Shown here one piece after another: positions 41,098-49,344 of a stretch of DNA of 64,000 nucleotides (its first letter is position 1; each line of letters begins with the position of its first letter). This DNA is from Dactylosporangium sp040605635 (GTDB lineage Bacteria; Actinomycetota; Actinomycetes; Mycobacteriales; Micromonosporaceae). The stretch is from positions 1-64,000 of the forward strand of contig NZ_JBEXDG010000044.1 in assembly GCF_040605635.1 (NCBI RefSeq). The letters are read 5' to 3'. The notes beneath the pieces were generated by a model. The model searched no databases. It was given only the letters and a program-made list of their open reading frames with translations, and was not told the DNA's origin. The position numbers and the translations under genes were made by a program.

Positions 41098-42699
41098 ATG
41101 CGCAAGCTGATCAGTTCGCTCGCAGCCGTCACCGTGGCCGCGTCGCTCGCCCTCACCGTGCCGGCCACCCAGGCCTTCGCCGCCGCGCCCACCGCGACCC
41201 GCTCCGGCACCGGCGCCCCCGGCTCCAACGCCGCGACGAAGACGCTCGTCCTCTACGACAACACCGGCCCGTACTCGTGGCTCGGCGAGGACTACGGCAC
41301 GATGGCGACGAACCTCGTCTCCCACTTCGGGTCCTGGACCGCGCACCCGGTCGGCGCCTACAAGGCCGGTGAGATGTCCGCCTACTCCGCCGTCGTCTAC
41401 GTCGGCTCCACCTACGACGAGCCGCTGCCGGCCGCGTTCCTCGACGACACCCTCGCGGGCACCAAGCCGGTGCTGTGGATGTACAACAACATCTGGCAGC
41501 TGACGGCCCGCTCCGCGGACTTCGTCGCCAAGTACGGCTACACCTGGAAGGGCTACGACACCTCCCCCGTGTCGCAGGTCGAGTACAACGGCACCACGAT
41601 GACCCGCGACGTGCGCAACGGCGGCGGCATCATGGACTACGTCATCTCCGACCCGGCGAAGGCCGTCCCCGTCGGCACCGCGGTCCGCGCCGACGGCACC
41701 ACCTTCCCGTGGGGCATCCGGTCCGGCAACCTGACCTACCTCGGTGAGATCCCGCTGTCGTACATCACCTCCAACGACCGCTACCTCGCCTTCTCCGACC
41801 TGCTCTACTCGGTGCTCGCACCGCAGACCGCCGCGCGGCACCGCGCCCTGGTCCGCATCGAGGACGTCGGCCCGGACGCCGACCCTGCCGAGCTGCGCGC
41901 CATCGCCGACTACCTGTCGAGCAGGAAGGTCCCCTTCACCGTCGCCGTCTACAGCCGCTACCGCGACCCGAAAGGCGTGAACAACAATGGCAAGGCCGAG
42001 GACTACACACTGCGCCAGCGGCCACTGGTGGTCAGCGCCCTGAAGTACATGCAGAGCAAGGGCGGCACCCTGCTGCAGCACGGGTACACGCACCAGCTCG
42101 ACGCGATCGACAACCCGTACGACGGCGTCAGCGCCAACGACTTCGAGTTCTTCATGGCGCACGTCGACGCCAACGACGCCGTCATCTACGACGGTCCGGT
42201 CAAGAACGACTCGGCGGCCAACGTCACCGCCCGCGTCCTGGCCTCCCGCGCCGACTGGGCCCTCGCCGGCCTCAAGCAGCCGACCATCTTCGAGTTCCCG
42301 CACTACGCGGCGAGCGCTCTGGACTACAAGACGATCAACACCCTCGTCGGCGTCCGCTACGAGCGTGGCCTGTACTTCCCGGGCGTGCTGTCCGGCGGCA
42401 CCGTCGACAACAGCACCGCGCACATGGTCGGGCAGTTCTTCCCCTACACGGTCCGCGACGTCTACGGCTCGACCGTCATCCCGGAGAACATCGGCAACAT
42501 CGAGCCCGAGCCGTTCAACCAGCACCCGGCGGTCCTGCCCGCCGACCTGATCGCGAACGCGAAGACCAACCTGGCGGTCCGCGACGGCGTGGCGAGCTTC
42601 TTCTACCACCCCTACCTCGGCACCGGCTACCTGAAGCAGACCGTGGAAGGCATCCAGGGCCTGGGCTACACCTTCGTCTCCGCGGCGGCGATGTCCTGA
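41098..42699 (+). CDS. Secreted DUF2334/polysaccharide deacetylase-like protein
   Basis: 533 residues. Signal peptide MRKLISSLAAVTVAASLALT ending at QAFA-A. The mature protein has a glutamine-amidotransferase-like N-terminal half (TLVLYDNTGPYSWLGEDY) and a DUF2334 deacetylase-like C-terminal half. Metal-site candidates are RIEDVGPDAD, LLQHGYTHQLD and FFYHPYLGTGY; these correspond to the Asp and His motifs of NodB-type enzymes. It probably de-N-acetylates the polymer made by the GT2 synthase outside the membrane. It is 20 nt after the epimerase gene and followed by a strong terminator, so it closes the operon. Confidence 0.87.
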   Translation: MRKLISSLAAVTVAASLALTVPATQAFAAAPTATRSGTGAPGSNAATKTLVLYDNTGPYSWLGEDYGTMATNLVSHFGSWTAHPVGAYKAGEMSAYSAVVYVGSTYDEPLPAAFLDDTLAGTKPVLWMYNNIWQLTARSADFVAKYGYTWKGYDTSPVSQVEYNGTTMTRDVRNGGGIMDYVISDPAKAVPVGTAVRADGTTFPWGIRSGNLTYLGEIPLSYITSNDRYLAFSDLLYSVLAPQTAARHRALVRIEDVGPDADPAELRAIADYLSSRKVPFTVAVYSRYRDPKGVNNNGKAEDYTLRQRPLVVSALKYMQSKGGTLLQHGYTHQLDAIDNPYDGVSANDFEFFMAHVDANDAVIYDGPVKNDSAANVTARVLASRADWALAGLKQPTIFEFPHYAASALDYKTINTLVGVRYERGLYFPGVLSGGTVDNSTAHMVGQFFPYTVRDVYGSTVIPENIGNIEPEPFNQHPAVLPADLIANAKTNLAVRDGVASFFYHPYLGTGYLKQTVEGIQGLGYTFVSAAAMS

Positions 42700-42719
42700 C
42701 CTGATTGAGTTGTCAACCG

Positions 42720-42743
42720 GCCGGGTCCCTTCGGGGGCCCGGC
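42720..42743 (+). terminator. Terminator with UUCG tetraloop closing the exopolysaccharide operon
   Basis: GCCGGGTCCC (42720-42729), loop TTCG, GGGGCCCGGC (42734-42743): ten base pairs including one G-T, capped by a stable UUCG loop and followed by TTTGC. It starts 21 nt after the deacetylase stop. Confidence 0.85.
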
Positions 42744-42835
42744 TTTGCACTGTCTCCCGCCGCACACAACGGTACGGCGCCGGCGCCCCTCACGGCAGCC
42801 GCGACCCGGAGCAACCGAGGTGCAGGCCGGGTGCC

Positions 42836-43201
42836 TCAGGTCTCCAGCAACAGGTCGGGCATGAGGCGCTCGACGGCATACAGGTCGTAGACCCGGCGGA
42901 CCTCGGCGATCAGGCCGGACTCCGTCAGCACCAGGAACTCGGCGAGCCGGAACCGCTCGGCGTCCACGGCGCAGTCGTAGACGAGCGCGACCCGCAGGTC
43001 GATCACGGTGCGGGAGAAGACCGACACGGCCGTCAGGGCGGCGGCGTAACCGGTGAGCTTCTCGATGAAGTCGCCGTCGGGGTCGAGGTTGGACTCGACG
43101 CGGGCGCCGGCGGCGAGCAACGTGAACAGAGTGCTGGTGCGGCCGGTGGTCCAGGCCGCGACCCAGCGATCGGTGACTTCCTCAACAGCGGTCGCGTCCA
43201 T
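42836..43201 (-). CDS. SnoaL/NTF2-like protein
   Basis: 121 residues. Starts MDATAVEEVTDRWVAAW, a cone-shaped NTF2-like fold: N-terminal helices, then strands such as LRVALVYDCAVD and RFRLAEFLVLTESGLIAEVRRVYD. Such proteins act as small isomerases, hydratases or binding modules; none of the catalytic Asp/His pairs can be assigned. The ATG at 43201 has AGGA 10 nt upstream; a GTG at 43231 is possible. It is divergent from the GH88 gene and shares its 100-bp promoter region, including the LacI-type operator. Confidence 0.7.
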   Translation of the reverse strand: MDATAVEEVTDRWVAAWTTGRTSTLFTLLAAGARVESNLDPDGDFIEKLTGYAAALTAVSVFSRTVIDLRVALVYDCAVDAERFRLAEFLVLTESGLIAEVRRVYDLYAVERLMPDLLLET

Positions 43202-43273
43202 CACGCGCCATCCTGCCACGAAGCGGACCACCGTCGCCCCGGGGTCACGAAAGCGGTCCGCGCGGGGTTCTCA

Positions 43274-43287
43274 GGAAAGCGCTTTCC
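43274..43287 (+). promoter_or_regulatory. LacI-type operator upstream of GH88 gene
   Basis: GGAAAGCGCTTTCC is a perfect 14-bp palindrome with the central CG typical of LacI-family sites. It lies just upstream of a -10-like TATCCT (43291-43296), so binding would block RNA polymerase. The hexamer is 6 nt before the ATG at 43303, implying a leaderless message. Confidence 0.7.
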
Positions 43288-43302
43288 CGTTATCCTCTGC
43301 CC

Positions 43303-44637
43303 ATGTTGCGCATCGATGACGGGCTCGCGCCCAAGGATCTGCTGCCCGCGGTCGCCCGGATGTGGGAGCTGTCCGCAGGGAAGATCGACGCGATCGACGC
43401 GTCCTGCCCGCCGGGCGGCGAGCAGGGAGCGCCCGTGTTCACCGTCGACGGGCGCTACACCGCGCGCGGCTGGACCGAGTGGACGCAAGGGTTCCAGGTG
43501 GGTTCGGCGCTGCTGCAGTTCGACGCGACCGGCGACCGGCACTTCTTCGAGCAGGGCCGCCGGCACACGTTCGGGGTGATGGCGCCGCACGTCAGCCACA
43601 TCGGCGTGCACGACCACGGGTTCAACAACGTCAGCACGTACGGGACGCTGCGCCGCCTCATCCTCGAGGGCCGCGCCGGCGAGGAGGACCTCACCGCGGC
43701 GGAGCTGGCACTGAAGGTCAGCGGCGCCGTGCAGGCGGCCCGCTGGAGCAGGACCGCGGACGGCGGCGGCTACATCTACTCGTTCAACGGGCCGCAGTCG
43801 CTGTTCGTCGACACGATCCGCTCCTGCCGGTCCCTCGCCGTCGCGCACCGGCTCGGGCACGTCCTCATGGGCGAGCACGACGAGCGGGTCGACCTCCTGG
43901 AGCGGCTCACCCGGCACGCGGAGAGCACCGCGAGGCACAACGTCTACTTCGGCGAGGGCCGCGACGTGTACGACGTCCGGGGCCGCACGGTGCACGAGGC
44001 GCTGTTCAACGTCAACGACGGGCGTTTCCGGGCGCCGAGCACGCAGCAGGGCTACTCGCCGTTCTCCACGTGGACCCGCGGACTGGCGTGGGCGATGCTC
44101 GGCTTCGCGGAGCTGCTGGAGTTCTGCGGGTCCGAGGGGACCGACGGGTCCGAGCGGTCCGACCTGCTCCGCACGACCGCGCAGGCCACGTGCGACTTCT
44201 ACATCGAGCACTCCCCCGCCGACGGGATCCCCTACTGGGACACGGGCGCGCCCGGCCTGGTGCACCTGGACGTGGACGCGCCCGCCGACCCGTTCAACGC
44301 GTTCGAGCCCGTCGACTCCAGCGCCGCCGCGATCGCCGCGCAGGGCCTGCTGCGGCTCGGCCACGCGACCGGCGAGGAGCGCTACACCCAGGCAGGACTG
44401 ACCGTTGCAAGGACCTTGCTGGCCGAGCCCTACCTGTCGGTGGACCCGCGGCACGAGGGGCTGCTGCTGCACTCCGTCTACCACCGGCCGAACGGCTGGG
44501 ACCACGTTGCGCCCGGCCAATCGGTGCCGAACGGCGAGTCCAGCATGTGGGGCGACTACCACCTGCGGGAGCTGGCGCTGTACCTCGGCCGGCTCGTCGA
44601 CGGCCCCTACTACACGTTCTTCGGCGGTGCCGAGTGA
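43303..44637 (+). CDS. GH88-like unsaturated glucuronyl hydrolase
   Basis: 444 residues, (alpha/alpha)6 barrel, no signal peptide, so it acts on imported oligosaccharides. GH88 features: GYIYSFNGPQSLFVDTIRSCRSL with the catalytic-type Asp, GYSPFSTWTRGLAWAMLGFAEL, PYWDTGAP, and FEPVDSSAAAIAAQGLLRLG. Family enzymes hydrate the 4,5-unsaturated uronic acid left by polysaccharide lyases. It starts at ATG 43303 directly behind a LacI-type operator and -10 box. The SDR gene 85 nt downstream and the convergent MFS transporter fit a uronate uptake and catabolism group. Confidence 0.87.
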   Translation: MLRIDDGLAPKDLLPAVARMWELSAGKIDAIDASCPPGGEQGAPVFTVDGRYTARGWTEWTQGFQVGSALLQFDATGDRHFFEQGRRHTFGVMAPHVSHIGVHDHGFNNVSTYGTLRRLILEGRAGEEDLTAAELALKVSGAVQAARWSRTADGGGYIYSFNGPQSLFVDTIRSCRSLAVAHRLGHVLMGEHDERVDLLERLTRHAESTARHNVYFGEGRDVYDVRGRTVHEALFNVNDGRFRAPSTQQGYSPFSTWTRGLAWAMLGFAELLEFCGSEGTDGSERSDLLRTTAQATCDFYIEHSPADGIPYWDTGAPGLVHLDVDAPADPFNAFEPVDSSAAAIAAQGLLRLGHATGEERYTQAGLTVARTLLAEPYLSVDPRHEGLLLHSVYHRPNGWDHVAPGQSVPNGESSMWGDYHLRELALYLGRLVDGPYYTFFGGAE

Positions 44638-44722
44638 GCGGCCAGCGAAGCGGCTCGGGCCGCTCACCATCGGATCAGTTTGAGCTCAGGCCGACGCCTG
44701 GAGCGCAGCGGAAGGTGGCGGC

Positions 44723-45478
44723 ATGAGCGCCGCACTCGTCACCGGCGCCTCCCGCGGCATCGGGCGGGGCATCGCCCTCGCCCTGGCGGGCGCCGGCTTC
44801 GACGTGGTCGTGAACTACGCCTCCAACCTGGCCGCCGCCGCGGAGACCGCCGCGGAGATCGAGCGGCGCGGCGCGCGGGCCGCCCTCGTCCGCGCGGACG
44901 TCGGCGACGCCGGGGACCGTGCACGGCTCGTGCGGGAGGCGCACGACGCGTTCGGCGGGATCGACCTGCTCGTCAACAACGCGGGCGTGGCCCCGTCGGT
45001 CCGCGCGGACCTCCTGGAGGCGACCGAGGAGTCCTTCGACCGTCTGGTCGGCATCAACCTCAAGGGACCGTACTTCCTCACCCAGCAGGTCGCGCGCCGG
45101 ATGGTCGACGCCGGCGTCCAGGGCAGGATCGTCACGATCTCGTCGATGAGCGCGTACACGGCGAGCGTCAACCGCGGCGACTACTGCGTGACGAAGGCCG
45201 GCCTCGGCATGATGACGAAACTGTTCGCGGCGCGCCTGGCCGAGCACGGCATCACCGTGTTCGAGGTCCGGCCCGGCATCATCGCCACCGACATGACAAG
45301 TGCCGTGCAGGGCAAGTACGACAAACTCATCCTTGAGGAGGGGGTCACGCCGATCCGGCGCTGGGGCACCCCCGAGGACGTCGGCCGGGCGGTGGTGGCG
45401 ATCGCGACGGACCTGCTGCCGTTCTCCACCGGCCAGGTCATCGACGTGGACGGGGGATTTCATCTACGGACTCTGTAG
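44723..45478 (+). CDS. SDR-family oxidoreductase, sugar-catabolic type
   Basis: 251 residues. Classical short-chain dehydrogenase: TGASRGIGRG cofactor motif, NNAG in DLLVNNAGVAP, catalytic Ser in ISSMSAYT, YCVTK (Tyr and Lys), RPGIIATDM. It would usually be annotated as 3-ketoacyl-ACP reductase, but next to a GH88 gene a KduD-like sugar-acid dehydrogenase is more likely (inference). GGAAGG lies 8 nt before the ATG. Its last 41 nt overlap the end of the convergent MFS gene. Confidence 0.88.
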   Translation: MSAALVTGASRGIGRGIALALAGAGFDVVVNYASNLAAAAETAAEIERRGARAALVRADVGDAGDRARLVREAHDAFGGIDLLVNNAGVAPSVRADLLEATEESFDRLVGINLKGPYFLTQQVARRMVDAGVQGRIVTISSMSAYTASVNRGDYCVTKAGLGMMTKLFAARLAEHGITVFEVRPGIIATDMTSAVQGKYDKLILEEGVTPIRRWGTPEDVGRAVVAIATDLLPFSTGQVIDVDGGFHLRTL

Positions 45479-46838
45479 CGCGCTCCCGGAGCAACGCATG
45501 CACCGCCCCGATGTCCGCCGGGGCGGTGCGGGACGCGAGCCAGTACATGACGCCGGTCGGGATGAAGAACACCTGGAAGGCGGCGAGTCCGACGGCGAGG
45601 TTCGTCGGCGGCGGGAAGCTGCGCGCGAGCGCCGCGAACACCGCCCCGACGAGCCCGTTGCCGGCCGCCCGGCCGACGCCGTTGACGAGGTTCCCCAGTG
45701 AGTACACGGTCCCGCGGTGCTCGGGCGGGTTGACGTCGGCGATGAGCGCGAACCAGTTCGGCGAGTTCGCCGACGTCAGGGCCAGGGCCAGCAGCGCGCA
45801 CAGGAACGCGGCCAGGAGGCTCGGCGTCGTGAACAGCGCCTCGACGACCAGGATCGTCGCCGACCGGCCGTCGGGCGCCGGGAGGGTCAGCGGGGCGAAG
45901 AACAGCACCACGTACAGCGGCACCCCGGCGAGGATCCCGATCGCGGCGACCTTCGCCCGGCCGCCGGGGTCGCGCCGCTGCCAGCGGTCGCCGATCAGCC
46001 CGCCGACGACCGACAGCACGCCGCCGAGCTGGAAGAGGGTGGCGAGGATGCCGCCGATCGCGATGGCGGTCGACTCGTCGTAGCCCTGCGCCTCCGCCTT
46101 CGCCTGGAACAGCCGCGGCAGCCACACCAGGGACCCGAACGCGGCCTGCGCGGTGAGCCCCTGCAGGATCAGCCACACGTTGGTGCGGCGGGCGATGATG
46201 CCGGGCAGGTCGCCGCGGGAGATGCGGTGCTCGTACTCCTCCCCGGCGGCGAAGACCGCGGCGAGGTCCGGTTCGCTCTGCCCGCGGCGGATGTCGGCGG
46301 TCGTGAAGTACGCGGCGGAGGCGAGGATCCCGAGGACGGCGAGGACCTCGAACGGGCGCCGCCAGTCCGCGCCGCCGAGCTGGCTGGCGACGAGGACCCC
46401 GGCGAGGGTGCCGACGCCCTGCGACAACCCCCACAGGCTCATCACGAGGCCGCGGCGGCGGGGCGAGATGAGGTCGCTGACGACGGAGAACCCGACCGAG
46501 CCGACCGCGCCGAGGCCGACGGCCGCGACGAGCTGCGCGGCGAGGAACGTCCAGTAGCCGCCGGCGAGGACGGTGCCGTACGTGCCGGCGGACCAGATGA
46601 GGGTGCCGGCCATGAGGACCGGTTTCCGGTCGGTGCGGTCGCCGGCGTACGCCCAGCCGACGGCGGCGACCGCGGTCACGAGATACCCGACCGCGGTCAC
46701 CACGCCGAGCGCTCCCTCGCCGACGCCGAGGGAGCGGCTGATCGGCGAGTAGAGCGGCGGCACCAGGCTGATCGCCACGTTGTCCAGCGACGCCAGCACG
46801 ATGAAGACGGCGACGCTGTACACGCGGTGGAAGTTCAC
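45438..46838 (-). CDS. MFS transporter
   Basis: 466 residues, about 12 helices. N-terminal half has WAYAGDRTDRKPVL, the motif A region (GxxaDrxxrkp), and VGLGAVGSVGFSVVSDLISPRRRGLVMS. A hydrophilic centre (AAGEEYEHRISRGDLP) links to the second half. The C-terminal half repeats a motif A-like GGLIGDRWQRRDPGGR. The substrate could be a sugar acid or oligosaccharide, from the convergent GH88/SDR pair, or an exported compound, as it also follows the ABC operon by 9 nt on the same strand. It overlaps the SDR gene end. Confidence 0.87.
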   Translation of the reverse strand: MNFHRVYSVAVFIVLASLDNVAISLVPPLYSPISRSLGVGEGALGVVTAVGYLVTAVAAVGWAYAGDRTDRKPVLMAGTLIWSAGTYGTVLAGGYWTFLAAQLVAAVGLGAVGSVGFSVVSDLISPRRRGLVMSLWGLSQGVGTLAGVLVASQLGGADWRRPFEVLAVLGILASAAYFTTADIRRGQSEPDLAAVFAAGEEYEHRISRGDLPGIIARRTNVWLILQGLTAQAAFGSLVWLPRLFQAKAEAQGYDESTAIAIGGILATLFQLGGVLSVVGGLIGDRWQRRDPGGRAKVAAIGILAGVPLYVVLFFAPLTLPAPDGRSATILVVEALFTTPSLLAAFLCALLALALTSANSPNWFALIADVNPPEHRGTVYSLGNLVNGVGRAAGNGLVGAVFAALARSFPPPTNLAVGLAAFQVFFIPTGVMYWLASRTAPADIGAVHALLRERATESVDEIPRPRR

Positions 46839-46847
46839 GTGCGGACG

Positions 46848-47561
46848 TTAGCCCGTCTCGCCCGCGACGGCGAACGTGCGCAGCTTCTGCACGGCGAGCG
46901 CCGTCATCCCGACGGTGAACACGCCGGCCATCACGAAGCTCACCGGCACCGACACCGTCCCGGCGAGCACGTCGGTCGGGGCGAGCCAGTCGACGATCGT
47001 CTGCACGTACTGCTGGATGCTGAGCTTCGCCGTCCCGGACAGCAGGTTGCCGAGCAGGCCCTCCCACAGCACCACGTACACCAGACCGAGCAGCACCGGG
47101 CGGCGGGTGATGACGCTGATCGCGAGGAACAGCGCCGAATACGCGAGGGCTCCGACGAACGCGCCGACGACGAGCGCGAACGCGAGCGGCACCGAGTCGG
47201 CGAGCAGGCCGCAGACGAACAGCGGCACCCCGGCGAACCCGCCGGTGACACCGACGGCGACGAACAGCTTCGTGAACACGATCTCGGAGCGCGGCAGCGG
47301 CTTGGACAGGATGTGGGTGATCGTGCCGTCGTCGATCTCGGAGCCGAGGACGCCGGTGCCGACGATGAGCGCGATGACCGGGAGCACGGCGGTGAAGCCG
47401 AGCCCGACGATGACGGGCTCGCCCCAGCTGACCGGCGGCTCGCCGAACGCGCGGGCCGCCCAGGCGAAGCCGATGAGGATGACCGGCAGCGGCACGAGCA
47501 GCCAGATCCGGCGGCGACCGAGCAGGCCGCGCAGCGTGATGCGGGCGATGGTCGGATTCAT
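46848..47561 (-). CDS. ABC-2 type permease (second pair)
   Basis: 237 residues, six predicted helices. Starts MNPTIARITLRGLLGRRR, the amphipathic opening of ABC-2 permeases. GTGVLGSEIDDGTITHILSKPLPRSEIVFTK is the typical cytoplasmic loop before the second helix. Its ATG overlaps the stop of the upstream ATPase by one base (TGATG). Export substrate unknown; the MFS gene follows 9 nt later and may be cotranscribed. Confidence 0.87.
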   Translation of the reverse strand: MNPTIARITLRGLLGRRRIWLLVPLPVILIGFAWAARAFGEPPVSWGEPVIVGLGFTAVLPVIALIVGTGVLGSEIDDGTITHILSKPLPRSEIVFTKLFVAVGVTGGFAGVPLFVCGLLADSVPLAFALVVGAFVGALAYSALFLAISVITRRPVLLGLVYVVLWEGLLGNLLSGTAKLSIQQYVQTIVDWLAPTDVLAGTVSVPVSFVMAGVFTVGMTALAVQKLRTFAVAGETG

Positions 47562-48472
47562 CAGGCACCCACCAGGTAGGAGAAGACGCTTTCCAGGGAC
47601 TCGTCGGCGGGCAGCAGTTGCCGCACCCGCACGCCCTCCTTGAGCGCGATACGGGGCAGCGCACGGGTGAACGTGCCGTAGTCGGACGCCCGGACCTGCA
47701 GGCCCGTCGTGTCGAGGTCGACACCCGCGACGGACGCCTCGCCGATCAGCGCCACCGCCAGGCGGCGGTCGTCGCTGGAGCGGATCGAGAACACGTGCGG
47801 CCGGTTGGTCATCAGCCGGCGGATGGTGCGGAAGTCGCCGGAGGCGGCGAGCCGGCCGGCGACCATCACCTGGACGGTGCCGGAGACCTGCTCGACCTCC
47901 TCCAGGATGTGCGAGGAGAACAGCACGGTGCGGCCGTCGTCGCCCATCTTGTGCAGCAGGTCCATCATGTGGAAACGCTGGCGCGGGTCCATGCCGTTGA
48001 ACGGCTCGTCCAGCAGCAGCACCCCCGGGTCGTGCACGAGCGCGGCCGCGACCCGGATCCGCTGCCGCATGCCCTTGCTGTAGGTGTCGATGCGGCGGTC
48101 CTGCGCCGGCTCCATCTCCACCAGCGCCAGGGCGCGGCGGGCGGCCTCCTCCGGGTTCGCGAGGCGGAACAGCTTCGCGCTGGCGACCACGAACTCCTTG
48201 CCGGAGAGGAACCCGTGCACGGCCTCGCGCTCGCTGACGAGGCCGAGGGTGCGGTACACGTCGGGGTTGCGCCACGACGGCGCGCCGTCGACGGTGAGCG
48301 TGCCCTTCGACGGGGCCAGGAACCCCGACATCATGTGCAGCAGCGTGGTCTTGCCGGCGCCGTTCGGGCCGAGCAGGCCCGTCACCCCCGGGCCGAGGGT
48401 CATCGTCACGTCGTTGACGGCGACGACGTTGCCGTACCAGCGCGACACGTGCTGCAGGTCGACGGTGCCCAT
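47561..48472 (-). CDS. ABC transporter ATP-binding protein (second pair)
   Basis: 303 residues. Walker A GLLGPNGAGKTTLL, signature YSKGMRQRI, Walker B VLLLDEPFNGMDP, H-loop SSHILEEVE. A C-terminal extension of ~95 residues is typical of exporters partnered with ABC-2 permeases. ATG at 48472 overlaps the first permease stop by one base; the stop overlaps the second permease start by one base. It is part of a five-gene minus-strand unit. Confidence 0.95.
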   Translation of the reverse strand: MGTVDLQHVSRWYGNVVAVNDVTMTLGPGVTGLLGPNGAGKTTLLHMMSGFLAPSKGTLTVDGAPSWRNPDVYRTLGLVSEREAVHGFLSGKEFVVASAKLFRLANPEEAARRALALVEMEPAQDRRIDTYSKGMRQRIRVAAALVHDPGVLLLDEPFNGMDPRQRFHMMDLLHKMGDDGRTVLFSSHILEEVEQVSGTVQVMVAGRLAASGDFRTIRRLMTNRPHVFSIRSSDDRRLAVALIGEASVAGVDLDTTGLQVRASDYGTFTRALPRIALKEGVRVRQLLPADESLESVFSYLVGA

Positions 48473-49344
48473 CAGGCGGCCACCTTCCGGTAACGCAGGA
48501 GCAGGAGCGAGACGCAGCCGGCGAGCAGGACGAGGACGGCGACGAGGTAGGCGGGACCGTAGTCGCCGATCGGCATCGCGTCGTTGTCCGGCGTACCGAA
48601 GATCCACTGTTCGACCCCGATGAGCAGGGTCATCGGGTTGACGATGAACGAGAGGCCGGCCAGCGCGCTGCCCTCGCCGCCGATGACGTTGAGGATGCCG
48701 ACCATCGGCGCGGTGATGATGAACACGCCGACGATGAACGCCGCCGCGAACGCCCGCCGGCCGGTCAGCGACGCGACGAGCAGCGCGATCGCGGCCAGGA
48801 TCAGCGACCGGATGACCGCGCCGCCGAGGCCCGGGCCCATGTCGCCGAGCTCCTTCATGGCGCCGGAGAATCCGTCGGTACGGGTGAAGACCGCGCCGAC
48901 GTAGATGAGCAGCTGCGGCACGGCGAGCAGCAGCAGGACCACGGTGGCCAGCGCGGCGTACTTCGTCAGGGCGTAGTCGGTGCGGGCCAGGGGCCGGCTG
49001 AAGTACAGCGGCAGCGTGCGGTCCCGCAGGTCACGGGAGACCAGCTCGGGCGCGACGATGGCGAGGAACAGCATCACCGGGAACGAGATGGTCGCCGCGA
49101 ACCCGCGGTAGCTGATGAACGACTGGTCGGTGAGCGACCGGACCGCGATCTCGATGACGGCGACGCTGAGCGCGATGCCGATCACCAGCCACGGGAAGAT
49201 CTTCGCCTTGGCGCCCCGGCCGATGCCGAACGCGGTGCGCATGCTCTGCTCGTACAGGGAGCGGTTGGCGTACCCGCGGCCCAGCCTGGGGCCTTTGTAG
49301 CGCTGGTAGCCGATGTCATGGATGACGCTAGTTGGCTGCGCCAT
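48472..49344 (-). CDS. ABC-2 type permease (first pair)
   Basis: 290 residues, about six helices. A ~45-residue cytoplasmic N-terminus (DIGYQRYKGPRLGR) precedes the first helix, and APELVSRDLRDRTLPLYFSRPLARTDYALTK is the conserved coupling loop of the family. Its start overlaps the preceding ATPase by 17 nt. It is likely the membrane partner of the ATPase at 49328. Substrate unknown. Confidence 0.87.
   Translation of the reverse strand: MAQPTSVIHDIGYQRYKGPRLGRGYANRSLYEQSMRTAFGIGRGAKAKIFPWLVIGIALSVAVIEIAVRSLTDQSFISYRGFAATISFPVMLFLAIVAPELVSRDLRDRTLPLYFSRPLARTDYALTKYAALATVVLLLLAVPQLLIYVGAVFTRTDGFSGAMKELGDMGPGLGGAVIRSLILAAIALLVASLTGRRAFAAAFIVGVFIITAPMVGILNVIGGEGSALAGLSFIVNPMTLLIGVEQWIFGTPDNDAMPIGDYGPAYLVAVLVLLAGCVSLLLLRYRKVAA

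Noticed and set aside
45717..47579. Long plus-strand frame of 620 codons
   Set aside because: Antisense shadow of the MFS and permease genes, highly acidic/Arg-rich low-complexity protein.
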